Assembly: GCA_017459075.1 (NCBI GenBank)
Contig: JAFUDQ010000017.1
Coordinates: 24,506 to 88,505, forward strand
Reading direction: 5' to 3'
DNA from: Bacteroidales bacterium
GTDB lineage: Bacteria; Bacteroidota; Bacteroidia; Bacteroidales; UBA932
DNA: 64,000 bases
The position numbers and the translations under genes were made by a program. The notes beneath the pieces were generated by a model. It saw only the letters and a program-made list of their open reading frames with translations. It had not been told where the DNA came from and did not search any database. Positions 43,233 to 51,689 of this stretch are shown here, piece by piece. The number at the start of each line of letters is the position of its first letter. Within the stretch, counting starts at the first letter, position 1.

Positions 43233-45086
43233 ATGATGCTTAAGGACAGTATGTACAAAGTAGTTTCAAGGGAGGGGGCCGTTTTCGGGCTTTCCCTTAA
43301 CGCCTCGCATACTGTTTACAAAGCCCATTTCCCTGGGCTTCCAATAACCCCGGGCGTCTGCATGGTGCAGATGGCAAAAGAGCTTGCGGAAGAATACCTC
43401 GGCCGTGAGACAGAGATAGCATCGGTCCGTAATGCAAAATATCAGACCGTCCTGTCCCCTGTGGAATTGCCATCGCTTAACTGCCTGTTAGACAAGTTCT
43501 CAGAAGAAGACGGCCTTCAAAAGGTTCGTGCCACTTTTTATAAGGCCGATGTCTCTTTTGCCACCATTTCCCTTACTCTTAAGGACGCTTTCAGGGAAGA
43601 CCCTGCGGCCGAAAGACTTCAGTCCAGGGGCATCTGCGTCATTATTCCGGTTTACAATAACGAGGGCACGATAGCCAGGGTGATTAAGGAAACGCGCCCG
43701 TACTGCCGGGATATAATTGTTGTGAACGATGGTTCCACGGACGGGACAACAGAGATATTAAAAGCCACGAAAGGGGTTACCCTTGTGGAACTAAGCCACA
43801 ATAAAGGCAAGGGGGCGGCCCTTAAGGCCGGATTTAGGAAGGCGTTGTCGATGGGCTTCGCCTATGCAATTACCCTTGATGCCGACGGCCAGCATCTTCC
43901 TTCTGACATTCCCGCTTTTTTGCAGGCCAACATAGATGCTCCCGGCTCCCTTATACTTGGAGCCCGGAATCTGGAGAATGCAGACCGCTCAAAAGGCAGC
44001 AGTTTTGCCAATAAGTTTTCCAACTTCTGGTTCACCGTCCAGACTCTTCGCCGCGTCCCGGACACCCAGACCGGTTACAGGCTGTATCCGCTCCGGAAAC
44101 TGCACGGCCTGGGGCTTCTGACCTCTCGTTACGAGGCTGAGCTGGAACTGCTGGTTTTTGCATCATGGCATGGGGTGAAACTCGTATCCATCCCCATAAA
44201 CGTATATTATCCTCCGAAGGAGGAAAGGGTGTCGCACTTCCGTCCCGGGAAAGATTTTGCACGCATAAGTGTCTTGAACACAGTTCTTTGCGTGCTGGCG
44301 CTGGTCTACGGTCTGCCGCTAATGGTCTTCCGTTTTCTGGCGGCTGTGGTAAGAAGCGTTTACTCCCTGCTTTTCTTTGTTTTCTTCAGCGTGCTTGTGG
44401 TGACTCCCGCCGCCTGGGTTTACGTAAACATCGGCAAAAAAACACCGGAAAAGACCCGCAAACTGCATGGGCTTATATACCGGATTGCGCGTTTCCTGAT
44501 GCTGGAGCACGGGATTCCGGGTATCCGTTTCACCTGGTCCCGCCACAGGGATGTTGATTTTGAGAAGCCTAAGGTGCTGGTTTGCAATCACCAGTCGCAT
44601 CTTGACCTTATGTGCATGCTGATTTATTCTCCCAAGATGGTTTTCCTTACCAACGACTGGGTGTGGAACAATGTTTTCTACGGTTTCCTGATTCGCAGCG
44701 CAGAGTATTATCCCGTTTCGCAGGGGCTTGACGTTATAATGCCAAAGCTTAAGGATTTGGTGGCCAGGGGGTACAGCATTGCCGTTTTCCCGGAAGGGAC
44801 GCGTTCCGCAGACTGCAAGATACGCCGCTTCCATCAGGGGGCCTTCCATATTGCCTCCGAGCTTGGACTGGACGTTGAGCCCATGTGCCTTTACGGGGCC
44901 GGCAGGGTTTTGCCAAAAACAGGCCGCTGGCTAAGGAAGGGGCGCATTCATATAGATGCCGCCGCTCCTTTTACGCGGGCTTCGCTTGATGCCGTGGGCA
45001 CAGAGCTTGAGCAGGCGGCTTTTGCCCGGGCCCGCTGCCAGGAACAGTACAGACGGATTTCAGATAAGGTAGACCAATATGTCTAA
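43233..45086 (+). CDS. Trifunctional fusion: hotdog dehydratase - GT2 glycosyltransferase - PlsC-type acyltransferase
   Basis: 617 residues. (1) 1-125: hotdog domain with HFPGLPITPG (His32), FabZ/ApeI-like. (2) About 133-345: GT2 domain (CVIIPVYNNEGTIARVI, VVNDGSTDGT, TLDADGQH, with DAD at 216-218). (3) Two or three membrane helices at about 346-400. (4) About 405-600: acyltransferase with NHQSHLD (His453, Asp458) and FPEGTRS at 519-525. In proteobacterial aryl-polyene clusters these activities are encoded by separate or pairwise-fused genes. The domain order suggests that glycosylation and acylation of the product occur at the inner membrane. It overlaps the following gene by eight bases. 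Confidence 0.9.
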   Translation: MMLKDSMYKVVSREGAVFGLSLNASHTVYKAHFPGLPITPGVCMVQMAKELAEEYLGRETEIASVRNAKYQTVLSPVELPSLNCLLDKFSEEDGLQKVRATFYKADVSFATISLTLKDAFREDPAAERLQSRGICVIIPVYNNEGTIARVIKETRPYCRDIIVVNDGSTDGTTEILKATKGVTLVELSHNKGKGAALKAGFRKALSMGFAYAITLDADGQHLPSDIPAFLQANIDAPGSLILGARNLENADRSKGSSFANKFSNFWFTVQTLRRVPDTQTGYRLYPLRKLHGLGLLTSRYEAELELLVFASWHGVKLVSIPINVYYPPKEERVSHFRPGKDFARISVLNTVLCVLALVYGLPLMVFRFLAAVVRSVYSLLFFVFFSVLVVTPAAWVYVNIGKKTPEKTRKLHGLIYRIARFLMLEHGIPGIRFTWSRHRDVDFEKPKVLVCNHQSHLDLMCMLIYSPKMVFLTNDWVWNNVFYGFLIRSAEYYPVSQGLDVIMPKLKDLVARGYSIAVFPEGTRSADCKIRRFHQGAFHIASELGLDVEPMCLYGAGRVLPKTGRWLRKGRIHIDAAAPFTRASLDAVGTELEQAAFARARCQEQYRRISDKVDQYV

Positions 45087-46575
45087 GGGAAGGGTTGTCA
45101 TAATAGGAAGCGGCCTTGGGGGCCTGTCCGGCGGGGTTATCCTTGCTGCGAACGGCTATGAGGTTACCGTCCTGGAACAGGCTCCCGTGCCCGGGGGCTG
45201 CCTGCAATGCTTCGTCCGCAAGGGTGTAAAGTTCGAGACTGGCATGCATTATATCGGCAGCGCCGCCCCTGACCAGGTCCTTGGCCGCCTGCTTGGCTAC
45301 CTTGGCGTCCTTAAAGACCTGACCCTGTCTCCTTTGGACACATCGGCTTATGATATAATATCCCTTGGCGGACAGGATTTCCCTTTCGCAAACGGAAGGG
45401 AGGCTTTCATTGAGACCCTTGGCGGATATTTCCCTTCGCATAAGGATGCCCTTGTGCGGTATTTTGACCTTGTGGACAGGGTGGCAGCGGCGTCGGCAAT
45501 GCACAGCCTTGATTTTGCCGGTGCCAATGAGGCCGATATTATGAAATACCAGCTTACTTCCGTTGGCGATGTTCTGGACGATATTACCGGTGAGCCGATG
45601 CTTTCAGGAGTCCTTGCCGGTAACCTTCCGCTTTATGCGGGAGTGAGGAACAGAACTCCTTTTGCAACCCATGCTTTCATAACCAAGTTCTTCAATACCA
45701 GCGCCTTCCGCATTGCCGGAGGCAGCGATGCCGTAGCTGAATCCCTTATTGGTACGCTGCGGCGCTTTGGCGGCCGCCTTGTGACGTCCTGCCGGGCAAC
45801 AAGGATTCTGTGCGATGGCGGAAAGGCAACCGGAGTTTTTGCCGGTGAGGAATTCTTCCCTGCCGATGTTGTCATTTCCAACGCTCATCCGGCCCGTACG
45901 GTGGAACTCTTTGATGACGGGGTGCTTCGCCCTGCCTACAGGAAGCGCGTTCAGGGTGCCCCGCAGACTGTGGGAGCCTTCTGCCTGTACCTTGATTTCA
46001 AGGACGGAGAGGTGCCTTACATGAACAGCAATTACTATTTTTATGACAAGGAAAGCCCCTGGTACTGTGAGAATTACACTGCGTCTTCATGGCCTGAGGG
46101 TTGGCTGTACATGCATTTCTGCCACGAGGCGGCTCCGGTTTTTGCTAAGTCCGGAGTAGTCATTTCTTATATGCGCCCGGATGAGCTGGAGCCTTGGAAG
46201 GATACTGTAACCGGCCACAGGGGAGAGTCTTACGCCGCTTTCAAGGAAGAGAAGGCACGGCGGCTTCTGGATTCGCTGGAAAAGCGTTTCCCGGGAATTA
46301 AAGGGAAGATAGCAAATTATTATACATCAACTCCACTCACTTACAGGGATTATACCGGCACTCAGGATGGCTCAATGTACGGGCTGCTTCATGACGTTAC
46401 CCTTGGCCCGGCGTCAAGAATTTCTTACAAGACAAGGGTCCCCAATGTGCTCTTGACCGGCCAGAATATCAATTCCCACGGCATCCTGGGGGTACTTGTG
46501 GGTACAATTATAACTTGTAGCGAGATTCTTGGAGCCAAGGAATTATTCACCCAAATGCAAACGAAGAGGCTATGA
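45079..46575 (+). CDS. FAD-dependent desaturase-like oxidoreductase (phytoene dehydrogenase family), copy 1
   Basis: 498 residues. N-terminal dinucleotide-binding VVIIGSGLGGLSGG at about 6-19, EQAPVPGGCLQCF, and FETGMHYIG. A late FAD-binding block reads LLTGQNINSHGILGV. This is the CrtI/COG1233 class, whose members desaturate, isomerise or saturate polyenes and lipids. Two tandem copies sit in this cluster; they could adjust the polyene chain or head-group, but this is inference. It overlaps the second copy by four bases. Confidence 0.88.
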   Translation: MSKGRVVIIGSGLGGLSGGVILAANGYEVTVLEQAPVPGGCLQCFVRKGVKFETGMHYIGSAAPDQVLGRLLGYLGVLKDLTLSPLDTSAYDIISLGGQDFPFANGREAFIETLGGYFPSHKDALVRYFDLVDRVAAASAMHSLDFAGANEADIMKYQLTSVGDVLDDITGEPMLSGVLAGNLPLYAGVRNRTPFATHAFITKFFNTSAFRIAGGSDAVAESLIGTLRRFGGRLVTSCRATRILCDGGKATGVFAGEEFFPADVVISNAHPARTVELFDDGVLRPAYRKRVQGAPQTVGAFCLYLDFKDGEVPYMNSNYYFYDKESPWYCENYTASSWPEGWLYMHFCHEAAPVFAKSGVVISYMRPDELEPWKDTVTGHRGESYAAFKEEKARRLLDSLEKRFPGIKGKIANYYTSTPLTYRDYTGTQDGSMYGLLHDVTLGPASRISYKTRVPNVLLTGQNINSHGILGVLVGTIITCSEILGAKELFTQMQTKRL

Positions 46576-48065
46576 AAACAGTGCTTATCATAGGAGCCGG
46601 AGTAGGAGGTTTGTTTACAGGCGCCCTTCTTGCAAAGGAGGGATTCAGGGTAACTGTGCTTGAGAAAAACGCCACCATTGGCGGCGGCCTCCAGAATTTC
46701 ACCCGCTTCGGGGAGGTTTTCGATACCGGAATGCATGTAATTGGCGGCATGCAGCCGGGTGGCAATGTGCGTAAGATTTGTGAATTCCTTGGTATTCTGG
46801 ACAAGGTTTCAGTGGTGGATGTGGACGATGACTGCATGGACAGGCTGTATTTCGCTGAAGATAGGGCCACTTACCGCCTTGCCAAGGGAAAGGAGGCTTT
46901 CGTGGAATCACTCTCTGGCTACTTCCCTTCAGAAAGGGATAATCTTGAGCGGTATGTATCGGCGATTTATGATATTGCCGGCGAAGTGGATCTTTTCAAC
47001 CTTCGCCCATCCGCTCCTGAGCTAAGGGCACCATCGGCAGAGTTTCTTATGGCGGCCGATGATTTCATCGCCAAATACATAAAAGACAGGCGTTTACGTA
47101 GTGTGCTCGCTTATATGAATCCGCTTTATGGCGGGCGTGGAGGGCAAACGCCGGCTTATATTCACTCAATAATCAACGTACTGTATATCAATGGTGCCAG
47201 CCGTTTTGCGGGCGGAAGCGCCAGGTTTGCAGACCTTCTGGCCGATGTTATCAAAGACGCCGGCGGAGACGTCCTTCCGGGAGACGGGGTGGAGTCCATC
47301 AGCCTTGAAAACGGGGCAGTCTGCGGAGTCCGGACGGTTAAGGGTAATTTTTATACCGCCGATTATTACATTAGCGCCATCCATCCGTGCGCTCTTTTGG
47401 AACTCATTCCCCCTGAAGCATTTACCAAGGCCTTCAGGAACAGGATTTCATCGGTTCCCAATGCGTACTCTGCCTTCTCCATGTACATAAAGCTGAAGCC
47501 GTCGGCCTTCCCGTATATCAATTATTCAGAGTATTTTATGACCCGGTACGATGATATATGGAATTTTGGCAGGCAGGATAAAGCCTGGCCTCTTGGCTTT
47601 ATGTGCATGACGCCTCCGGATGCCGTTCCCGGGCCGTGGGCCAGCAAGATGCTGGTTACAGCGCCGATGCTTTTTGATGAAGTAAGGCAGTGGGAAAATA
47701 CGTCTGTAGGCCATCGTGGGGCAGATTACAGGGCGTGGAAAGAGGAAAGGAAGGATGTGCTTCTTGGGATGATGGAAGAGCTTCATCCCGGCTTTTGCTC
47801 CTGCGTGCAGGATGTGAATGCATCGTCCCCCCTTACAATCCGGGATTATTACGCAGTGAAAGAAGGCAGCATCTGCGGCTTCAGCAAAGACTGCAACAAT
47901 ATAATGCTTTCCCAACTTCCGGTTGTGACGAAGGTGCCCAACCTGCTTCTTACCGGACAGAACAACAACCTTCACGGCTTTTGCGGGGTGTCGCTTACGG
48001 CCATAACCACCTGCGAAGCCATTCTTGGGCGCAACAGTTTAATTGAAAAAATAGGCAGAATCTGA
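46572..48065 (+). CDS. FAD-dependent desaturase-like oxidoreductase (phytoene dehydrogenase family), copy 2
   Basis: 497 residues with the same layout as copy 1: VLIIGAGVGGLFTG at 4-17, EKNATIGGGLQNF, FDTGMHVIGG and LLTGQNNNLHGFCGV. The two proteins align along their length but are clearly diverged, so this is an old tandem duplication; they may act as a pair, as CrtI-type heterodimers or successive steps do. It is coupled to copy 1 by an ATGA overlap and followed one base later by the acyltransferase-ACP gene. Confidence 0.88.
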   Translation: MKTVLIIGAGVGGLFTGALLAKEGFRVTVLEKNATIGGGLQNFTRFGEVFDTGMHVIGGMQPGGNVRKICEFLGILDKVSVVDVDDDCMDRLYFAEDRATYRLAKGKEAFVESLSGYFPSERDNLERYVSAIYDIAGEVDLFNLRPSAPELRAPSAEFLMAADDFIAKYIKDRRLRSVLAYMNPLYGGRGGQTPAYIHSIINVLYINGASRFAGGSARFADLLADVIKDAGGDVLPGDGVESISLENGAVCGVRTVKGNFYTADYYISAIHPCALLELIPPEAFTKAFRNRISSVPNAYSAFSMYIKLKPSAFPYINYSEYFMTRYDDIWNFGRQDKAWPLGFMCMTPPDAVPGPWASKMLVTAPMLFDEVRQWENTSVGHRGADYRAWKEERKDVLLGMMEELHPGFCSCVQDVNASSPLTIRDYYAVKEGSICGFSKDCNNIMLSQLPVVTKVPNLLLTGQNNNLHGFCGVSLTAITTCEAILGRNSLIEKIGRI

Positions 48066-48066
48066 T

Positions 48067-49419
48067 ATGGATACTTTCGAAGATATAAGACCTTACACAG
48101 ACGAAGAGATGACGTCGGCAATGAAAAGGATTGTGGAAAGTGAGTATTTTCCGCTCCTGGCCGGTTTTATTTTCCCGGACATGCCGCTGCCGGCGGTGAA
48201 GGACAGGGTTTTGTCCTATCGCACTGTGAGGGAGTTTCAGCACGATACGATGTTTGAGCTGAACAAGCAGATTATCTCCCGCAGCACGGACGGCCTGTCT
48301 TGCGAGGGCCTTGACTTCCTGGAGCCGGGTAAGCCTTATCTTTTCATTTCCAATCACCGGGATATAATGCTGGATTCTTGCCTGCTGCAATACTTGTTTG
48401 TGGCTGCCGGTCTTGAAACGACCCAGATTACCTTTGGGGCGAATCTTATGACAAACCCTCTTGTGGTTGACATTGGAAAATCCAACAGAATGTTCAAGGT
48501 AGAGCGTCCGGGAGGCAGTATCCGCGAATTCTACAACAGTTCAAAACGGCTTTCTACCTATATCAGGAAGGTTATTCAGGAGGACAGGGAGTCTCTTTGG
48601 ATAGCCCAGAGAAACGGGCGCACTAAAGACGGCTGTGATTCCACGGACCAGGGAATTATCAAGATGTTCGGCATGTCCGGGAAGGGGGACCGTGTTGAGG
48701 CCCTTGCTCAGCTTAACATTGTTCCGGTAGCGGTTTCCTATGAGTGGGAGTCTTGCGACGGGGCGAAGGCTGCGGAGCTTTTGAAGTCCCGTTCCGCCAA
48801 GTATGAGAAGGCTCCGGACGAGGACCTTCGCAGCATCCTTTCGGGCATCGTTTCCCCCAAGGGACGGGTGACTATAAGAATATGCAAACCTCTTTCTTAT
48901 GACGATATCGCTGCCTGCGGCGCCGGGAATTTGCCTGACGGAGAATTCCACAAGGCCGTGGCCGCCCTTATTGACAGTCGGATACTCCCTGCATGCAAGC
49001 TGTATCCTAATAACTTTATAGCCAGGGATTTACTGGAAGGAACGTCTTCCGGGGCCATCTATGACGAGGCTCAGCAGGCGGCTTTCCTGGAACATATGGA
49101 CAAGGCTCTCTCCGGCCTTGAAGGGCAGCGTGAAGAGCTGGAGAAAATCTTCCTTGGAATATATGCGAATCCTGTCCGTCTTGTGCATGACAGCCTCAGG
49201 GCGCGCGTGCGCGGCATTTTGGAAGAGGCTGTGCCACTTGCCGACATCGACTCGGAATTCCTGTTTTCTGAACTTGATTCGCTTGGCATAATGTCAATTC
49301 TGCTGGCTCTTTCCGGGGAGTTCGGCCTGGAACTCAGCGCCGTGGATGCTACCCCTCGAAATCTTATGAATTTGGACAGTGTGGTTGCAATGGTTGTTAA
49401 AAAATTGTCAAAGAAATGA
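48067..49419 (+). CDS. PlsB/LPLAT-like acyltransferase with a C-terminal carrier-protein domain
   Basis: 450 residues. Acyltransferase block with FISNHRDIMLDS (about 93-104), RPGGSIREFYNSSKRLS and WIAQRNGRTKDG, typical of large glycerol-3-phosphate/1-acylglycerol acyltransferases. The last 75 residues form an ACP-like helical domain with SELDSLGIMSILL; Ser405 would be the phosphopantetheine site. A fused carrier could present the polyene chain directly to the acyltransferase. The gene starts one base after the second desaturase-like gene and overlaps the AMP-ligase gene by four bases. Confidence 0.85.
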   Translation: MDTFEDIRPYTDEEMTSAMKRIVESEYFPLLAGFIFPDMPLPAVKDRVLSYRTVREFQHDTMFELNKQIISRSTDGLSCEGLDFLEPGKPYLFISNHRDIMLDSCLLQYLFVAAGLETTQITFGANLMTNPLVVDIGKSNRMFKVERPGGSIREFYNSSKRLSTYIRKVIQEDRESLWIAQRNGRTKDGCDSTDQGIIKMFGMSGKGDRVEALAQLNIVPVAVSYEWESCDGAKAAELLKSRSAKYEKAPDEDLRSILSGIVSPKGRVTIRICKPLSYDDIAACGAGNLPDGEFHKAVAALIDSRILPACKLYPNNFIARDLLEGTSSGAIYDEAQQAAFLEHMDKALSGLEGQREELEKIFLGIYANPVRLVHDSLRARVRGILEEAVPLADIDSEFLFSELDSLGIMSILLALSGEFGLELSAVDATPRNLMNLDSVVAMVVKKLSKK

Positions 49420-50729
49420 CTCTTGAAGGCTATTTAAGGCGTAACGCTCAGGATTTTCCGGATAAGCCGGCCGTAATCTGCGGAGGGGTTTCAGAGTCTT
49501 ATTCCAGCCTCTGGGCCCGCGTTCAGGCAGAGGCTGCGGCTCTGCTTTCTTCCGGAGTCCGTCCAGGACAGGTGGTGCCTTTCCGCTCTATGCAGTCTTC
49601 TGATTTTCTTGTCCGGTATTTTGCAATTCATCTGGCCGGGGCTGTAGCCCTTCCTTTGGAAAAAGATATCCCCCAGGAGGCTTTTGACGGCATCGGCAAA
49701 TTATATAAAGAATTCATTCCTCCCGCCGGCACGGCGGATATCCTTTACACAACCGGCACTACAGGGCGTTCCAAGGGCGTTATGATAAGTGAGGATACCA
49801 TTATTGCAGATGCGGAGAATCTGATTGGTGCTATGGGTTTTGACGGGGATGTGACCTTTATCGTTAACGGGCCGCTGAATCATATCGGCAGTCTGTCAAA
49901 GATTTATCCGGTTATTCTGAATGGCGGGACTCTGCATATCCTTGATGGCATGAAGGATCTGGCTGCTTTCTTTGCAGCAGTGGATTCCGCCCCGGGGCAG
50001 GTGGCTACGTTCCTGGTACCATCGGCAATAAGAATGCTGCTGGGGCTTGCCAAACAGGAGCTGGCTGCAAGGAGCGGAAAGTTTGCCTTTATTGAGACCG
50101 GGGCTGCGCCAATGGCACATTCGGATATGCTGTTATTGTGCTCTGTACTGCCTTCTACGCGGCTTTTTAACACTTACGCATCTACTGAAACCGGTATTTG
50201 CTGCACCTATGATTACAATGACGGGGAGTGCCTGGCTGGCTGTCTTGGCCGCCCGATGCGTAATTCCTCGGTATTCATTACCCCCGACGGCAAGGTGGCT
50301 TGCAAGGGGCGGACTCTCATGACTGGTTATGCCGCCGAGCCTGAGCTTACGGCCTCTGTGCTTCGGGACGGCACTGTTTACACGGCTGACAATGCTTATA
50401 TCGATGACGCCGGCCGCCTGCATCTTCTTGGGCGTGATGACGATGTTATCAATATCGGCGGCTTCAAGGTTGCTCCTTCTGAAGTTGAGGATGTGGCTCT
50501 TGGCTTTCCTTCTGTTAAAGACTGCATCTGTATCTGCGAGAGCGGCCCTCTTGGCAATGCTCTTGCCCTGCTTGTGGTTACGGAAGATGGTGCACCCCTG
50601 GACAAACGCGCCCTGGCGCTACACCTTTCCCAAAAGCTTGAGCGCTACAAAGTTCCGCTCCGCTACAAAGTCGTCGACTCCATCACCCGCACCTTCAACG
50701 GCAAACTTGACCGCAAAGCCTATCGCTAG
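49416..50729 (+). CDS. AMP-dependent acyl-ACP/CoA ligase (ANL family)
   Basis: 437 residues, shorter than the usual 500 or more because the N-terminal subdomain is compact. P-loop YTTGTTGRSKG at 111-121, the YASTETG core motif, GRDDDVINIGGFKV hinge region, and a C-terminal FNGKLDRK with the catalytic lysine. It probably activates the aryl (for example hydroxybenzoate or cinnamate) starter and loads it onto an ACP. It is the last gene of the cluster. Confidence 0.9.
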   Translation: MTLEGYLRRNAQDFPDKPAVICGGVSESYSSLWARVQAEAAALLSSGVRPGQVVPFRSMQSSDFLVRYFAIHLAGAVALPLEKDIPQEAFDGIGKLYKEFIPPAGTADILYTTGTTGRSKGVMISEDTIIADAENLIGAMGFDGDVTFIVNGPLNHIGSLSKIYPVILNGGTLHILDGMKDLAAFFAAVDSAPGQVATFLVPSAIRMLLGLAKQELAARSGKFAFIETGAAPMAHSDMLLLCSVLPSTRLFNTYASTETGICCTYDYNDGECLAGCLGRPMRNSSVFITPDGKVACKGRTLMTGYAAEPELTASVLRDGTVYTADNAYIDDAGRLHLLGRDDDVINIGGFKVAPSEVEDVALGFPSVKDCICICESGPLGNALALLVVTEDGAPLDKRALALHLSQKLERYKVPLRYKVVDSITRTFNGKLDRKAYR

Positions 50730-50761
50730 CTTCGCGCCCTTATCGTTAAAGAAATAATTCA

Positions 50762-50769
50762 TATATTTG
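50762..50769 (+). promoter_or_regulatory. Predicted -7 element before the Gfo/Idh/MocA gene
   Basis: TATATTTG, 25 bases before ATG 50795, in the only gap after the polyene cluster. The -33 region has GTTA rather than TTG. Confidence 0.45.
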
Positions 50770-50794
50770 TTGAGAACATAAAACTACAGGCAAT

Positions 50795-51688
50795 ATGTTG
50801 AAAGTGGGACTCATAGGCTTGGGAGAAATCGCAAAGCATCACAAGCTGGGACTAGAAAAGAGCGCCGTTCTGGAATTGGTTTCTGTATGTGACAGAAACC
50901 CTAAGGCTGCGGCCAGAAACCTTTTCCCTGGGCTTCCTTTTTATACTGATTCCCATGAAATGATTGAGAGGGAACCTCTTGATATAGTGGTAATAGCCAC
51001 TCCTCCAGAAACTCATACTTCCTTGATTCAGGACTGTATCAGACACGGGATTTTCGCCCTTTCAGAGAAGCCTCTGGATACAAGCTGGGACAACTGCCTT
51101 AAACTTCTTCCGAACATCAACAAATCCTTTGATATCATTTATCATTGGATGTTTTCCCAGGAAGTCCTGTGGTTCAAAAGATGCATCAGGCTGCGAAAAA
51201 TACAAAAAATTGTTATCGCTGTAAGTGATCCTTATGCCGATGCCAACGGAAACATCGACCCGGAAAAGCGCGCCCTTGGCGGCAGTTGGATTGACAGCGG
51301 GGTGAATGTTCTTTCGATGCTGTCTCTGTGGGTCGATATCCGCAGGATTAAGTCTTTGGATATTTGCCATGAGCGGGATGCCTCGTGCGGTATTCCTTAT
51401 CACACGCAAGCTGTTTCAAAAGAGGGTGATCTCCCTGAAATTGTGCTGGATATAAGATGGGACTGCGGGGTTAATTTCAAGCAGACTAGGATAGTAACGG
51501 AAAAACATACCTATATCCTTAATCACACGCAGCAGGCAGTCTTCCGTGACGATGAAGAGATTTTCCGGGACAATTCAATCAGCAGGCTGGACAGGCATTA
51601 TTACAATTTTTATACTTTGTACCCGTCGTCCCTGATTCCAGGAAAGACCTCTACCAGAATTCACGAACTTATTTTTAAAAACCTCTGA
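50795..51688 (+). CDS. Gfo/Idh/MocA-family oxidoreductase
   Basis: 297 residues, on the short side for the family. NAD(P)-binding VGLIGLGEIAKHH at the N-terminus and the family signature SEKPLD (with the catalytic-region lysine) are present; VVIATPPETH precedes it. The C-terminal half (GGSWIDSGVNVLS) fits the substrate domain. Substrates are usually sugars or sugar derivatives. It starts 65 bases after the polyene cluster and one base before the PP2C-like gene, so the two form a small operon of unknown role. Confidence 0.87.
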   Translation: MLKVGLIGLGEIAKHHKLGLEKSAVLELVSVCDRNPKAAARNLFPGLPFYTDSHEMIEREPLDIVVIATPPETHTSLIQDCIRHGIFALSEKPLDTSWDNCLKLLPNINKSFDIIYHWMFSQEVLWFKRCIRLRKIQKIVIAVSDPYADANGNIDPEKRALGGSWIDSGVNVLSMLSLWVDIRRIKSLDICHERDASCGIPYHTQAVSKEGDLPEIVLDIRWDCGVNFKQTRIVTEKHTYILNHTQQAVFRDDEEIFRDNSISRLDRHYYNFYTLYPSSLIPGKTSTRIHELIFKNL

Positions 51689-51689
51689 T

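Larger units (their letters stand above)
30861..50729 (+). other. Aryl-polyene / flexirubin-like biosynthetic gene cluster
   Basis: Seventeen + strand genes, most overlapping or within 30 bases. They encode three ketosynthases, ketoreductase, hotdog dehydratases, thioesterase, two ACPs, an AMP ligase, methyltransferase, acyltransferases, a GT2 glycosyltransferase domain, LolA and an MMPL exporter. This gene set defines aryl-polyene clusters, whose product is a pigment bound to the outer membrane. Two tandem FAD desaturase-like enzymes are extra. Not seen: an ammonia-lyase for the aryl starter and a phosphopantetheinyl transferase. Confidence 0.88.

Noticed and set aside
30861-50729. Calling the whole polyene cluster a new class of system
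   Set aside because: The core gene set matches the well-known aryl-polyene/flexirubin group; only the fusions and missing or extra enzymes are unusual.
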